Positions 40,022 to 47,935 of a DNA stretch of 64,000 nucleotides are shown here, piece by piece. Source of the DNA: Micavibrio sp. UBA6145. Lineage in GTDB: Bacteria; Pseudomonadota; Alphaproteobacteria; Micavibrionales; UBA1664. The stretch spans positions 535,366 through 599,365 of the forward strand of contig DIUZ01000026.1 in NCBI GenBank assembly GCA_002423205.1. The letters are read 5' to 3'. Made by a program: the position numbers and the translations under genes. The notes under the pieces were generated by a model. That model did no database searches. It had not been told where the DNA came from and saw only the letters and a list, made by a program, of their open reading frames with translations. Positions within the stretch are counted from its first letter, which is position 1. Every line of letters begins with the position of its first letter.

Positions 40022-40144
40022 GTCGAAGCCAGTGTCTTAGAGAGTTGATAATGCCAAGCTAGGTGCATAATGCGGCGCGTCTATGGGCAAACCATGGAAA
40101 TGTTGAGGCACTGCGTTCAAAAAATATAGAAGTGCCGCCATTCC

Positions 40145-40173
40145 TTGCGTTTTCAGACGTTTTTCGCCTATAT
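40145..40173 (+). promoter_or_regulatory. Predicted promoter of mnmA, placed for a leaderless mRNA
   Basis: TTGCGT (40145-40150), a 17-base spacer and CTATAT (40168-40173) end seven bases before the mnmA ATG. No Shine-Dalgarno is present between them. Confidence 0.6.
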
Positions 40174-40180
40174 ATCGGAC

Positions 40181-41305
40181 ATGAATTCATTGGGCTTCAA
40201 CAAGGATCCGAAAGACACCCGCGTGGTCGTTGCCATGTCGGGCGGCGTCGACTCGTCCGTTGTTGCGTCCCTTCTGCATGAACAGGGCTATGACGTCGTC
40301 GGCGTCACGCTGCAGCTTTACGATCACGGTCTTGCGCTTGAGAAAAAGGGTGCCTGCTGCGCTGGGCAGGATATTTATGATGCGCAGGTCGTGGCGCAGA
40401 CGCGCGGCTTCCCGCATTACGTGCTCAACTACGAAAACAAATTCTCCGACGCCGTGATGGAAGATTTCGCCGACAGTTATCTGCGTGGTGAAACACCCAT
40501 TCCGTGCGTGCGTTGCAACCAGACCGTCAAATTCCGCGACCTTCTGGCCGTCGCACGTGATCTGAACGCCGATTGCATGGCCACCGGCCATTATATCCAG
40601 CGAACGGTGAATGATGCGGGTATATCCGAACTGCACCGCGCCGTTGATTCCGGCAAGGACCAGAGCTATTTCCTGTTCACAACGACGCAGGAACAACTCG
40701 ACTTCCTGCGCTTCCCGCTCGGCGGTTGGGGCAAGGATGTAACGCGCGCACATGCGCAGCGTCTGGGTCTGGTCACTGCCGACAAACCGGATTCCCAGGA
40801 CATCTGTTTCGTACCCAACGGCGATTACGCCAAGGTCGTTAAACGCATTCGCCCCGATGCCATCCGTCCGGGCAGCATCGTGCATGTCGATGGACGCGTA
40901 CTGGGCCAGCATGACGGCGTGGTCGGCTTCACCGTCGGCCAGCGCAAGGGCATCGGCGTCGGCGGCGGTCACACCGACGGCAACAGCCCGCTTTACGTGG
41001 TGCGTGTTGATGCTGAAAAGGCACAAGTTATCGTCGGCCCGCGCGAGGCACTGGCGTGTGATGTCGTCATGCTCAAGGATTGCAACTGGCTGGGCGCGCC
41101 GGACGGCGACGTGCTGGTCAAACTGCGCTCGGTCTCGCAACCTATTAAGGCCCGCCTCGACCGGGCGTCCAACACCCTGACCCTGGCCGAACCCCAGTTT
41201 GGCGTATCCCCCGGGCAGGCAGCCGTGTGTTATGACGGCTCCAAAGTGCTGGGGGGCGGCTGGATTTCCGCCACTTCGGCCCAAACCGTACCTCAGGCCG
41301 CTTGA
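40181..41305 (+). CDS. mnmA: tRNA 2-thiouridylase MnmA
   Basis: ATP-dependent enzyme that thiolates U34 of tRNA-Glu, -Gln and -Lys using sulfur relayed from IscS. The 374-residue protein has the PP-loop AMSGGVDSSVVASLL, the first catalytic cysteine in PCVRCNQTVKF, the SQDICFVPNGDY block holding the second cysteine and the GQRKGIGVGG motif. The ATG at 40181 is chosen because a well-placed promoter ends seven bases upstream; the 36 bases before it are promoter, not coding. The stop overlaps the -35 box of the tRNA-Met promoter. Confidence 0.95.
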   Translation: MNSLGFNKDPKDTRVVVAMSGGVDSSVVASLLHEQGYDVVGVTLQLYDHGLALEKKGACCAGQDIYDAQVVAQTRGFPHYVLNYENKFSDAVMEDFADSYLRGETPIPCVRCNQTVKFRDLLAVARDLNADCMATGHYIQRTVNDAGISELHRAVDSGKDQSYFLFTTTQEQLDFLRFPLGGWGKDVTRAHAQRLGLVTADKPDSQDICFVPNGDYAKVVKRIRPDAIRPGSIVHVDGRVLGQHDGVVGFTVGQRKGIGVGGGHTDGNSPLYVVRVDAEKAQVIVGPREALACDVVMLKDCNWLGAPDGDVLVKLRSVSQPIKARLDRASNTLTLAEPQFGVSPGQAAVCYDGSKVLGGGWISATSAQTVPQAA

Positions 41306-41330
41306 CTTTGGGGCCCCCCGGACCCTATAA
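41302..41330 (+). promoter_or_regulatory. Promoter of tRNA-Met
   Basis: TTGACT (41302-41307), a 17-base spacer and CTATAA (41325-41330) precede the tRNA by 16 bases. The -35 box includes the mnmA stop codon. Confidence 0.75.
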
Positions 41331-41346
41331 GCTTTCCACACTTGAT

Positions 41347-41421
41347 GGCAGCGTAGCTCAGGGGTAGAGCAGAGGAATCATAATCCTTTGGTCGGGGGTT
41401 CAAATCCCTCCGCTGCTACCA
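41347..41421 (+). tRNA. tRNA-Met (CAT), elongator type
   Basis: A 75-base tRNA with CCA encoded. The acceptor stem GGCAGCG pairs with CGCTGCT, including a terminal G-T pair. The anticodon loop ATCATAA gives CAT, and the T arm carries GGTTCAAATCC. It lacks the three G-C pairs above the anticodon loop and the 1-72 mismatch of the initiator. A CAT anticodon can also be tRNA-Ile2 (lysidine-modified); the overall sequence looks more like the alphaproteobacterial elongator Met. Confidence 0.8.
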
Positions 41422-41576
41422 TTAGAAAAGCCCCCACACGGGGGCTTTTCTAATGGTCGTAGTGGAGCGGTGAATACCCCCTTTGGGTTCACAAAACAGT
41501 CCCCTGGACTGTTTTGTGCGAGCAGGCTTTGAGCCTGCGAGGTCGAAGACCAAAAACATGCCTCCAGCATGTTTTT
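41418..41576. repeat. Array of six hairpins after tRNA-Met
   Basis: An 18-bp perfect stem (41418-41435 with 41440-41457, loop ACAC) starts in the tRNA's own ACCA end. It is followed by GTGAA/TTCAC plus CCC/GGG (41470-41492), a 12-bp stem ACAAAACAGTCC/GGACTGTTTTGT (41491-41517), GCAGGCT/AGCCTGC (41522-41538), GGTC/GACC (41541-41551) and a 10-bp stem AAAAACATGC/GCATGTTTTT (41552-41576). The first can end the tRNA transcript; the last has a T-run on the minus strand and can end the M15 peptidase gene. The rest have no assigned role. Confidence 0.65.
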
Positions 41577-41593
41577 GCAAATCCCGTTCTCTC

Positions 41594-42268
41594 CTACGAA
41601 CACATCTTCATCGCGTCCGGCAAATCAGCATCGGACAGCGGCGCGTATGCGTTGTAGACCTCGGGCTTAAATCTGAAATCCCACCACTCGCTCGGCAGCA
41701 GCCATAAATCACGGCCCAGCGTTCTGGCCGCATCCAGCATGTAGTGATTCAAAAGATCGCGGTTCGCCTGCACATGATCCGGCATCGGATAATCGCGCGC
41801 CGCCGGGTTATCCGACGGGTCCAGTGTGAAATGATCGAACACCGTGCCCATATCGAGGGCATTGCCGTGCGCGTCTTCCAGCATGATGTCGATGGCCATG
41901 GCACGTGGGTGCGCGCCTTCGCCGGGATTGCTCAGCAACTGGCCCGGGCCGGGTGTCGTCCAGTGCGGGTTGGCCTGCACGATTTTGGTCTGCGCCATGC
42001 GTGCCTGCGCATCCACGGTCCGAAGACAATCCAGCAGCACGAACCGCAGCTGTTTCTCGACCCAGCACCGCTCCGCCGCCAGCAGGACGATTTCGGCCAG
42101 ATCCTGATGGACCCACATTTTGGCCCCAGGCCTGTAAATCGCCTCTTTAAACACGTGGTTTAAAGGGTGGTCGGGCAGGGCGTAGACCATGATATGGCGC
42201 AGCTTTATGCCGCGTGCGTCGGCGGCATGCTGAATATCGACAAGATCACGGGCTTGAATTAGGGTCAC
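41594..42268 (-). CDS. D-Ala-D-Ala dipeptidase-like protein (M15D, VanX/DdpX family) with altered zinc ligand
   Basis: About 224 residues. Family members are zinc peptidases that split D-Ala-D-Ala. Visible are the LLDCLRTVDAQ block (the WDxYRP equivalent with its arginine), the first zinc site HPRAMAID (His and Asp in SxHxxGxAxD spacing) and LPSEWWDF, where the family usually reads EWWH. The third zinc ligand is therefore Asp, not His, while the catalytic glutamate is kept. No signal peptide, so cytoplasmic. The start is taken as the GTG at 42268, three bases from the divergent ribF ATG; a longer frame would run deep into ribF. Confidence 0.78.
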   Translation of the reverse strand: MTLIQARDLVDIQHAADARGIKLRHIMVYALPDHPLNHVFKEAIYRPGAKMWVHQDLAEIVLLAAERCWVEKQLRFVLLDCLRTVDAQARMAQTKIVQANPHWTTPGPGQLLSNPGEGAHPRAMAIDIMLEDAHGNALDMGTVFDHFTLDPSDNPAARDYPMPDHVQANRDLLNHYMLDAARTLGRDLWLLPSEWWDFRFKPEVYNAYAPLSDADLPDAMKMCS

Positions 42269-42271
42269 GCC

Positions 42272-43165
42272 ATGGAAACTAGCGGAAAATCTCCGGTTAT
42301 CGCCATAGGCAATTTTGACGGCGTCCATCGCGGGCACCGGGCGCTTCTGGCCGCGGGCAAGGCGCTGGCGGTCATGGAAAACCGTCCGCTGGTCGCTGTG
42401 ACGTTCGAACCGCACCCGCGCCAGTTTTTCAAACCCGATTCCGCCCCCTTCCGCATCACGCCGGAGGCATTGAAAGAACGCCGCCTGACCATCATCGGTG
42501 TCGACCGCGTCGATATCCTTGATTTCAACGCCATCATGGCGGGCTTAACCGCCCAGCAATTCATCGACATGATCATTGTCGACCATCTCAAGGCCGCGCA
42601 TGTGGTCGTAGGCGCTGATTTTCATTTCGGCAAGGACCGCGGCGGTCATGTTGATACGCTACAGGCGGATGGCCGCTTTCAGGTCACGCCCGTGCCGCTG
42701 CACGCCTCCGGCGATGCACCGGTATCATCCACCCGCATCCGGGAGGCCTTACAGGCTGGTGATCTGGACGCTGCCAACGCCATGCTCGGCTGGGAATGGG
42801 AAATCGAAGGCACGGTCGTTCACGGCGACAAGCGTGGCCGCGAACTGGGATACCCCACCGCCAATATCCCGCTGGGCGATACGCTATGCCCCGCCACCGG
42901 CATTTATGCCGCCCGCGTCCTGATTGAGGATGTCTGGCACCACGCCGCCGTCAATATCGGCACACGCCCCATGTTCAGGGTCGATACCCCGCTGGTGGAG
43001 GCGTACGTCTTTGACTTTAATGGCGATCTCTATGGCCAGAGCTTACGCGTACAGCCCGTCCGCAAAATCCGGGACGAGGCCGCGTTCGAGTCCCTCGACG
43101 CCCTGAAGGCCCAGATGGCCAAAGACTGCGAACAGGCACGAAATATCTTGAAATCCGCCCGCTGA
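42272..43165 (+). CDS. ribF: Bifunctional riboflavin kinase / FAD synthetase
   Basis: Converts riboflavin to FMN and then FAD. The 297-residue protein has the N-terminal FMN adenylyltransferase domain (AIGNFDGVHRGHRALL with the HxGH-type motif, VVVGADFHFGKDRGG, SSTRIREAL) and the C-terminal riboflavin kinase domain (GTVVHGDKRGRELGYPTANI). Length and domain order match bacterial RibF. No good ribosome-binding site is visible before the ATG, and the divergent M15 peptidase start is only three bases away. Confidence 0.95.
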   Translation: METSGKSPVIAIGNFDGVHRGHRALLAAGKALAVMENRPLVAVTFEPHPRQFFKPDSAPFRITPEALKERRLTIIGVDRVDILDFNAIMAGLTAQQFIDMIIVDHLKAAHVVVGADFHFGKDRGGHVDTLQADGRFQVTPVPLHASGDAPVSSTRIREALQAGDLDAANAMLGWEWEIEGTVVHGDKRGRELGYPTANIPLGDTLCPATGIYAARVLIEDVWHHAAVNIGTRPMFRVDTPLVEAYVFDFNGDLYGQSLRVQPVRKIRDEAAFESLDALKAQMAKDCEQARNILKSAR

Positions 43166-43210
43166 CATCCTATTAGATTGCCATAATTAAGAAAAACATA
43201 GGGTGCTGTT

Positions 43211-43876
43211 GTGAATATGCCTGCGCTGCGCCGGCCTTTGGTCCGGTCCGTTACCCCGTTCAATCATGCGGCCACGCCCATTATCGGCCTTCCGGTCAAC
43301 CGGATCCACGCGCCCGAATCGCGCCACCGCTACGAAGACCTGACCGGCATCGCCAAACAGGTCGGCCTGGCCCAGATCCCGCAGGAAAAACACCATTTAT
43401 CCACCCGCATAGATGCGGGCCAGCATGAAACCCATTTCCTGCAATATGGCTGGGCCACCGACAACCGCCGCCAGACCGCGTTTGAAATCGGCGACGACAA
43501 AACCATCATTTCCATGCATTTCCGCAAAAAAGACGTGGCGCATGATGTCTGGCACCTCGACACGCTGGAAATCGACGACGGCAAACTGCAGGAGGGCGAA
43601 ACCATGCCCTGCAACCTGTTCTGTGACGACGTCCAGCACGATGGCCATATCCAGCGCATTTTCGCCGCCGTGCGCGGCACGGTGACCCTGATGCATATCC
43701 ATGACTGGCAGGGCGCGCGCGATGTCCTGCACGACACGCTGGCCCCGGTAATCCAAATGCTGGACTGCCAGTCCCAGATCGAAGCCGACGACCATGAATT
43801 CTATATCCGTCATGATCTCGGCGGTGTGCAGGGTGGTCTGGGCCGCGTAAAAGGCTTTAAGGGCTTCCAGCCCTAA
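43211..43876 (+). CDS. Hypothetical protein of unknown function
   Basis: A 221-residue soluble protein I do not recognise. It has no signal peptide, membrane helix or known motif. The composition is His/Asp-rich (EKHHLSTRIDAGQHETHF, KKDVAHDVWHLDTLEIDDG, VQHDGHIQRI), which might bind metal. It is predicted to be mixed alpha/beta. The assigned start is a GTG with ATG two codons later (GTG-AAT-ATG); either may be used. It lies alone between ribF and ileS on the same strand, 45 and 43 bases from each, so it may share their transcript. Confidence 0.65.
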   Translation: MNMPALRRPLVRSVTPFNHAATPIIGLPVNRIHAPESRHRYEDLTGIAKQVGLAQIPQEKHHLSTRIDAGQHETHFLQYGWATDNRRQTAFEIGDDKTIISMHFRKKDVAHDVWHLDTLEIDDGKLQEGETMPCNLFCDDVQHDGHIQRIFAAVRGTVTLMHIHDWQGARDVLHDTLAPVIQMLDCQSQIEADDHEFYIRHDLGGVQGGLGRVKGFKGFQP

Positions 43877-43919
43877 CCCCTTCCATTTTCTTGGAAATTC
43901 CCCTAAAAAGGTCGGCATC

Positions 43920-46787
43920 ATGACGACCTTAGACGCAGACTTTTTCAAGACCACCGTGTTCTTGCCCAAAACCGACTTTGCCATGCGCGGTGAATTGCCC
44001 GTGCGCGAGCCGGAAATTTTGAAACGCTGGCAGGCGATGGATCTCTACGCGCGCCTGCGCGAGAAAAAAGACCGTAAGCAATGGACGCTCCATGACGGCC
44101 CGCCCTATGCCAACGGCAACATCCATATCGGCCACGCCGTAAACAAGATTCTCAAAGACGTCATCAACCGCACGATGCAGATGTCCGGCAAAGACGCCGA
44201 CTACGTGCCGGGCTGGGACTGCCACGGTCTGCCGATCGAATGGAAGATCGAGGAAAAATACCGCGACGCCGGCAAAGACAAAGACGCTGTACCCATCCTT
44301 GAATTCCGCAAAGAGTGCCGCGAATTCGCGCAACACTGGGTGGATGTGCAGTCCGATGAATTCCAGCGCCTTGGCGTCATCGGCAACTGGAAAGACCCGT
44401 ATCTGACCATGAAGCTTCCGGCGGAAGCCCAGATCGCGCGCGAGATCCATAAATTCCTGATGAACGGCGGCCTGTATAAGGGCGTGAAGCCGGTGCTGTG
44501 GTCGACGGTTGAGAAAACCGCACTGGCCGAAGCCGAAGTCGAGTACCACGAACACAAATCAACCACGATCCACGTCAAATTCCCGGTCGTCACCACGAAG
44601 AAGCCGGAACTGGAAGGCGCATCCATCGTCATCTGGACCACCACCCCGTGGACCATGCCGTCCAACCGCGCTATCGCGGCGGGACCAAAAATGATCTATC
44701 GCCTGTTAACAGTGATGACGGTGGCTGATGGAAGCCGCGCCAAAGTAGGCGATAAACTGGTTATTTCTGAAAATGAGAAGCTTATTCAGGAAGTGACCGA
44801 AAAGGCTGGAATTTCATCATGGAATGTTACTGAAAGATTTGAAGGCTCTGAACTCGACGGCACAATCTGCGCGCACCCGCTGCGTGGCAAAGGATACGAT
44901 TTCGACGTGCCTGTGCTGATGGGTGATTTCGTCACCGACGATGCCGGTACCGGTTTCGTGCACATCGCACCCAGCCACGGCGAAGATGACTATTTCCTGT
45001 TCCTGTCTAAATTTGGTGCCAAGGATATTCCTGACAACGTCGACGACGACGGCAAATTCAGAAGCCATGTGCCGCTGTTCGCTGGCCTGCCGATCTTTGA
45101 GAAAAAGGGCGAGAAGTTTGAATTCGCCGCCGGCAATTTTGCGCCGCTCAAGGCTATCGACGAAGCCGGGAATCTCCTGGCCAAGAGCAACATTAAGCAC
45201 GAATACCCGCATAGCTGGCGTTCGAAAGCGCCGCTGATCTTCCGTGCGACGCCGCAATGGTTCATCTCGATGGACACCAACAACTTGCGTAAAGACGCGC
45301 TCAAGGCGATCTCTGAGACCAAATGGTATCCGTCTGCCGGTGAAAACCGCATCCGCGCCATGATCGAACAGCGTCCTGACTGGTGCATTTCCCGCCAGCG
45401 CGCATGGGGCGTGCCGATTGCGATCTTCGTCGATAAGAAAAGCGGTGAACCTTTGCGTGATGCCGATGTTTGCAAACGCACGACCGACATCTTCGAAACC
45501 GAAGGGTCCGACGCATGGTTCACGCGTCCGAAATCCGACTTCCTGGGTGATGCATACAACGCCGATGATTACGACCAGATCATGGATATCGTCGATGTGT
45601 GGTTTGAATCGGGTTCAACGCACCAGTTCGTCCTGCCGCCGCGCAATTTGCCGTGGCCGGCGGATCTGTATCTCGAAGGATCAGACCAGCACCGCGGCTG
45701 GTTCCATTCATCCCTGCTCGAAAGCTGCGGCACCACGGGCCGCGCGCCGTATAACGCCGTGCTCACGCATGGTTTCGTCCTCGATGAAAAGGGCATGAAA
45801 ATGTCCAAGTCGCTGGGCAACGTTGTTCCGCCGCAGAAAGTCATCGACCAGTACGGCGCCGACATCCTGCGCCTGTGGACCATCACGTCCAATTACTCCG
45901 AAGACATCCGCGTCGGTGAAAAAATTCTCCAGACATCGGCGGATATGTACCGCCGTATCCGCAATACGCTGCGCTACCTGCTGGGCGCGCTGGATGGTTT
46001 TGACGCGGTCGAACAGATCGACCTCTTGGACACCCAGAAACTGCCGGAACCGGAACGCTACATGCTCCACCGCCTGGCCACGCTGGACGGCGATATCAAA
46101 GACGCGATTGTGGCTTACGATTTCGGTCACGTGGCGCAGTTGATCTTCACCTTCTGCAACAGCGACCTGTCCGCATTCTATTTCGACATCCGCAAGGACC
46201 GCCTGTACTGCGACCGTGCCGATCTGTTTGAACGCCGCGCCTACCGCACCGTCATGGCCAAGATTTTCGAAAGCCTTACCGCGTGGCTCGCGCCCATCCT
46301 CAGCTTTACGGCGGATGAAGCCTGGAATCTGCGCCCGCGCGGCGTATTCCAGAACGATGCCGATTGCGTGCATTTGGTTGATTTCGTGGAAATTCCGTCC
46401 GCCTGGTATCAACCGGCCTTGGAAGAGAAATGGAAAGAAATCTTCGCCGTGCGCAGCCTTGTGCTCGGCGCACTGGAAGATGCCCGAAACAAAAAAGAAA
46501 TTGGCGCAGCCCTTGAGGCGCACCCGCATGTGCATGTCACCAAAAAGGACAAGGCGCATTTCGACGGCATCGACATGGCGGAACTCTGCATCACCTCTGG
46601 CTTTACGCTGACGTTTGGCGATGGCGACAATCAGGTGGAGATTAAAAAGGCCGATGGCGTGCGCTGCGAACGGTGCTGGAAATACTTCCCCGAAGACCAG
46701 ATGGACCCGGAATTCGGCAACCGTATCTCGAAACGCGACGGTGACGCCGTGCGTTCGTTCCAGCAACGCACACAAAAGGCGGCGTAA
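43920..46787 (+). CDS. ileS: Isoleucyl-tRNA synthetase
   Basis: Charges tRNA-Ile and edits misactivated valine. The 955-residue protein has the class I motifs HIGH (ANGNIHIGHAVNK) and KMSKS (KGMKMSKSLGN), the editing domain with TTPWTMPSNRA and the anticodon-binding domain. The C-terminal zinc knuckle is half lost: the CERCWKYFPEDQ part has one CxxC, but the second pair is replaced by EFGNRISKRDGDAVR. Many alphaproteobacterial enzymes have changed this knuckle, so activity is not in doubt. lspA starts directly after the stop (TAAATG), the usual ileS-lspA pairing. Confidence 0.97.
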   Translation: MTTLDADFFKTTVFLPKTDFAMRGELPVREPEILKRWQAMDLYARLREKKDRKQWTLHDGPPYANGNIHIGHAVNKILKDVINRTMQMSGKDADYVPGWDCHGLPIEWKIEEKYRDAGKDKDAVPILEFRKECREFAQHWVDVQSDEFQRLGVIGNWKDPYLTMKLPAEAQIAREIHKFLMNGGLYKGVKPVLWSTVEKTALAEAEVEYHEHKSTTIHVKFPVVTTKKPELEGASIVIWTTTPWTMPSNRAIAAGPKMIYRLLTVMTVADGSRAKVGDKLVISENEKLIQEVTEKAGISSWNVTERFEGSELDGTICAHPLRGKGYDFDVPVLMGDFVTDDAGTGFVHIAPSHGEDDYFLFLSKFGAKDIPDNVDDDGKFRSHVPLFAGLPIFEKKGEKFEFAAGNFAPLKAIDEAGNLLAKSNIKHEYPHSWRSKAPLIFRATPQWFISMDTNNLRKDALKAISETKWYPSAGENRIRAMIEQRPDWCISRQRAWGVPIAIFVDKKSGEPLRDADVCKRTTDIFETEGSDAWFTRPKSDFLGDAYNADDYDQIMDIVDVWFESGSTHQFVLPPRNLPWPADLYLEGSDQHRGWFHSSLLESCGTTGRAPYNAVLTHGFVLDEKGMKMSKSLGNVVPPQKVIDQYGADILRLWTITSNYSEDIRVGEKILQTSADMYRRIRNTLRYLLGALDGFDAVEQIDLLDTQKLPEPERYMLHRLATLDGDIKDAIVAYDFGHVAQLIFTFCNSDLSAFYFDIRKDRLYCDRADLFERRAYRTVMAKIFESLTAWLAPILSFTADEAWNLRPRGVFQNDADCVHLVDFVEIPSAWYQPALEEKWKEIFAVRSLVLGALEDARNKKEIGAALEAHPHVHVTKKDKAHFDGIDMAELCITSGFTLTFGDGDNQVEIKKADGVRCERCWKYFPEDQMDPEFGNRISKRDGDAVRSFQQRTQKAA

Positions 46788-47318
46788 ATGTCCTTACGCG
46801 TTCTTGGCCCCGCACTGGTTGCGATTATCCTGATCCTTGATCAGCTGACCAAATGGTACATGACCGAACATCTGCTGCGCGCGGCGCAGGGGCTGGGCGA
46901 TGGCATGGGTCTGGTCGACTGGTTGGTCGCGGCACCCGAACGCCTTGGCGATGCTTCCATCCCGATCACATCCTTCTTCAGCCTGACCATGGTCTGGAAT
47001 GCTGGTATCAGCTTCGGCCTTCTGGCCGGCGGCGGCGCGCTGCTCCTGACCGTGGCGTCACTGATCATCGCGGCCTTCTTCGCGGTATGGATGTGGCGCT
47101 CACATGAGCGGTTTGAAATCATCGCGCTTGCCATGATCATCGGCGGCGCGCTGGGCAACGTCATCGACCGCGTGCGTTTTGGCGCTGTGGTTGATTTCCT
47201 GCTTTTCTACTGGGGGAATTGGCAGTTTCCGGCCTTCAACGTCGCGGATTCCGCCATTTCCGTGGGTGTCGCGGCCCTTTTGATCCATGGTCTTCTTTTT
47301 GCCAAGAAACCGGGCTAG
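46788..47318 (+). CDS. lspA: Lipoprotein signal peptidase
   Basis: Inner-membrane aspartyl protease that removes signal peptides from prolipoproteins. The 176-residue protein has four transmembrane helices, the LDQLTKWY start motif, and the two catalytic aspartates in GGALGNVIDRVRFGAVVDF (quoted in part: GNVIDRVRFGAVVDF) and FNVADSAIS. An insertion of about 20 residues after the first helix (GLGDGMGLVDWLVAAPERL) is somewhat longer than usual. It abuts ileS and is followed by a lipoprotein gene, which would be its substrate. Confidence 0.95.
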   Translation: MSLRVLGPALVAIILILDQLTKWYMTEHLLRAAQGLGDGMGLVDWLVAAPERLGDASIPITSFFSLTMVWNAGISFGLLAGGGALLLTVASLIIAAFFAVWMWRSHERFEIIALAMIIGGALGNVIDRVRFGAVVDFLLFYWGNWQFPAFNVADSAISVGVAALLIHGLLFAKKPG

Positions 47319-47328
47319 GATATCCATC

Positions 47329-47913
47329 ATGAAGAAACGCACCTTTTTTAAGGCTCTTGTTATTGCCTCCTCGCTGGCGCTTTCGGCCTGCGGCGGCGGC
47401 AATGCCGACGTTAAAGAAAAACTGGGTCTGAAAGTCCCGCCGCCGGATGAATTTTCCGTCGTGACGCGCGCGCCGCTGGCCGTGCCGCCGGATTACACCC
47501 TGCGTCCGCCCCGCCCGGGTGCCGAGCGCCCGAACGAATTGTCCGTCCGCGAAGAAGCCCGCAAGACCGTCTTCGGCGTCAGTGACGTACAGACCACGAC
47601 CCGCACCACCGCGGGCGAATCCGCCAGCGGCGATTTCATGAGCAAACTGGGCGCGACGCAGTCCGACCCCAATATCCGTGAAAGCCTGAACACCGAAATC
47701 CGCGCCATGGACAAGAAGGAACAGCCGGTTGCCGAGCGCATGCTGTTCTGGAAGGAAAAGGAAGTCCCAGGCAAAACCATCGACCCGGTTGAAGAACAAA
47801 AACGTCTTCAGGCATCTGGCCAGGTTCAGGCTGCAAAGCCGAGCGCCGATGACGCGAACGCCGGTACGACCACCGTCAAAAAACGCAACGAAGATATCCT
47901 TCAAACGCCTTGA
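47329..47913 (+). CDS. DUF3035-family lipoprotein
   Basis: A 194-residue predicted lipoprotein: signal sequence with lipobox LSAC at residues 18-21, followed by GGG. The mature part is hydrophilic and disordered, with the conserved segments PPDEFSVVTRAPLAVPPDYTLRPP (quoted in part: VVTRAPLAVPPDY) and GAERPNELSVREEA that mark the alphaproteobacterial DUF3035 family. The ATG at 47329 gives a proper MKKRTFFK signal start; the frame opens earlier inside lspA. It lies between lspA and the M16 peptidase pair. Function unknown; probably outer-membrane or periplasmic. Confidence 0.85.
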   Translation: MKKRTFFKALVIASSLALSACGGGNADVKEKLGLKVPPPDEFSVVTRAPLAVPPDYTLRPPRPGAERPNELSVREEARKTVFGVSDVQTTTRTTAGESASGDFMSKLGATQSDPNIRESLNTEIRAMDKKEQPVAERMLFWKEKEVPGKTIDPVEEQKRLQASGQVQAAKPSADDANAGTTTVKKRNEDILQTP

Positions 47914-47935
47914 CCGTTAAAGGGAGTGTCTGCAA

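Noticed and set aside
41347..41421. tRNA-Ile2 (CAT, lysidine type) instead of tRNA-Met
   Set aside because: Both read CAT before modification; the G1-T72 pair and general sequence look like alphaproteobacterial elongator Met. Not fully excluded.
41483..41707. Plus-strand frame of 74 codons over the hairpin array
   Set aside because: It reads through perfect inverted repeats and into the M15 peptidase gene on the other strand; a by-product of the repeats.
45708..46775. Minus-strand frame of 355 codons opposite ileS
   Set aside because: Shadow of a GC-rich gene; the plus-strand KMSKS and anticodon-binding regions are unmistakable.
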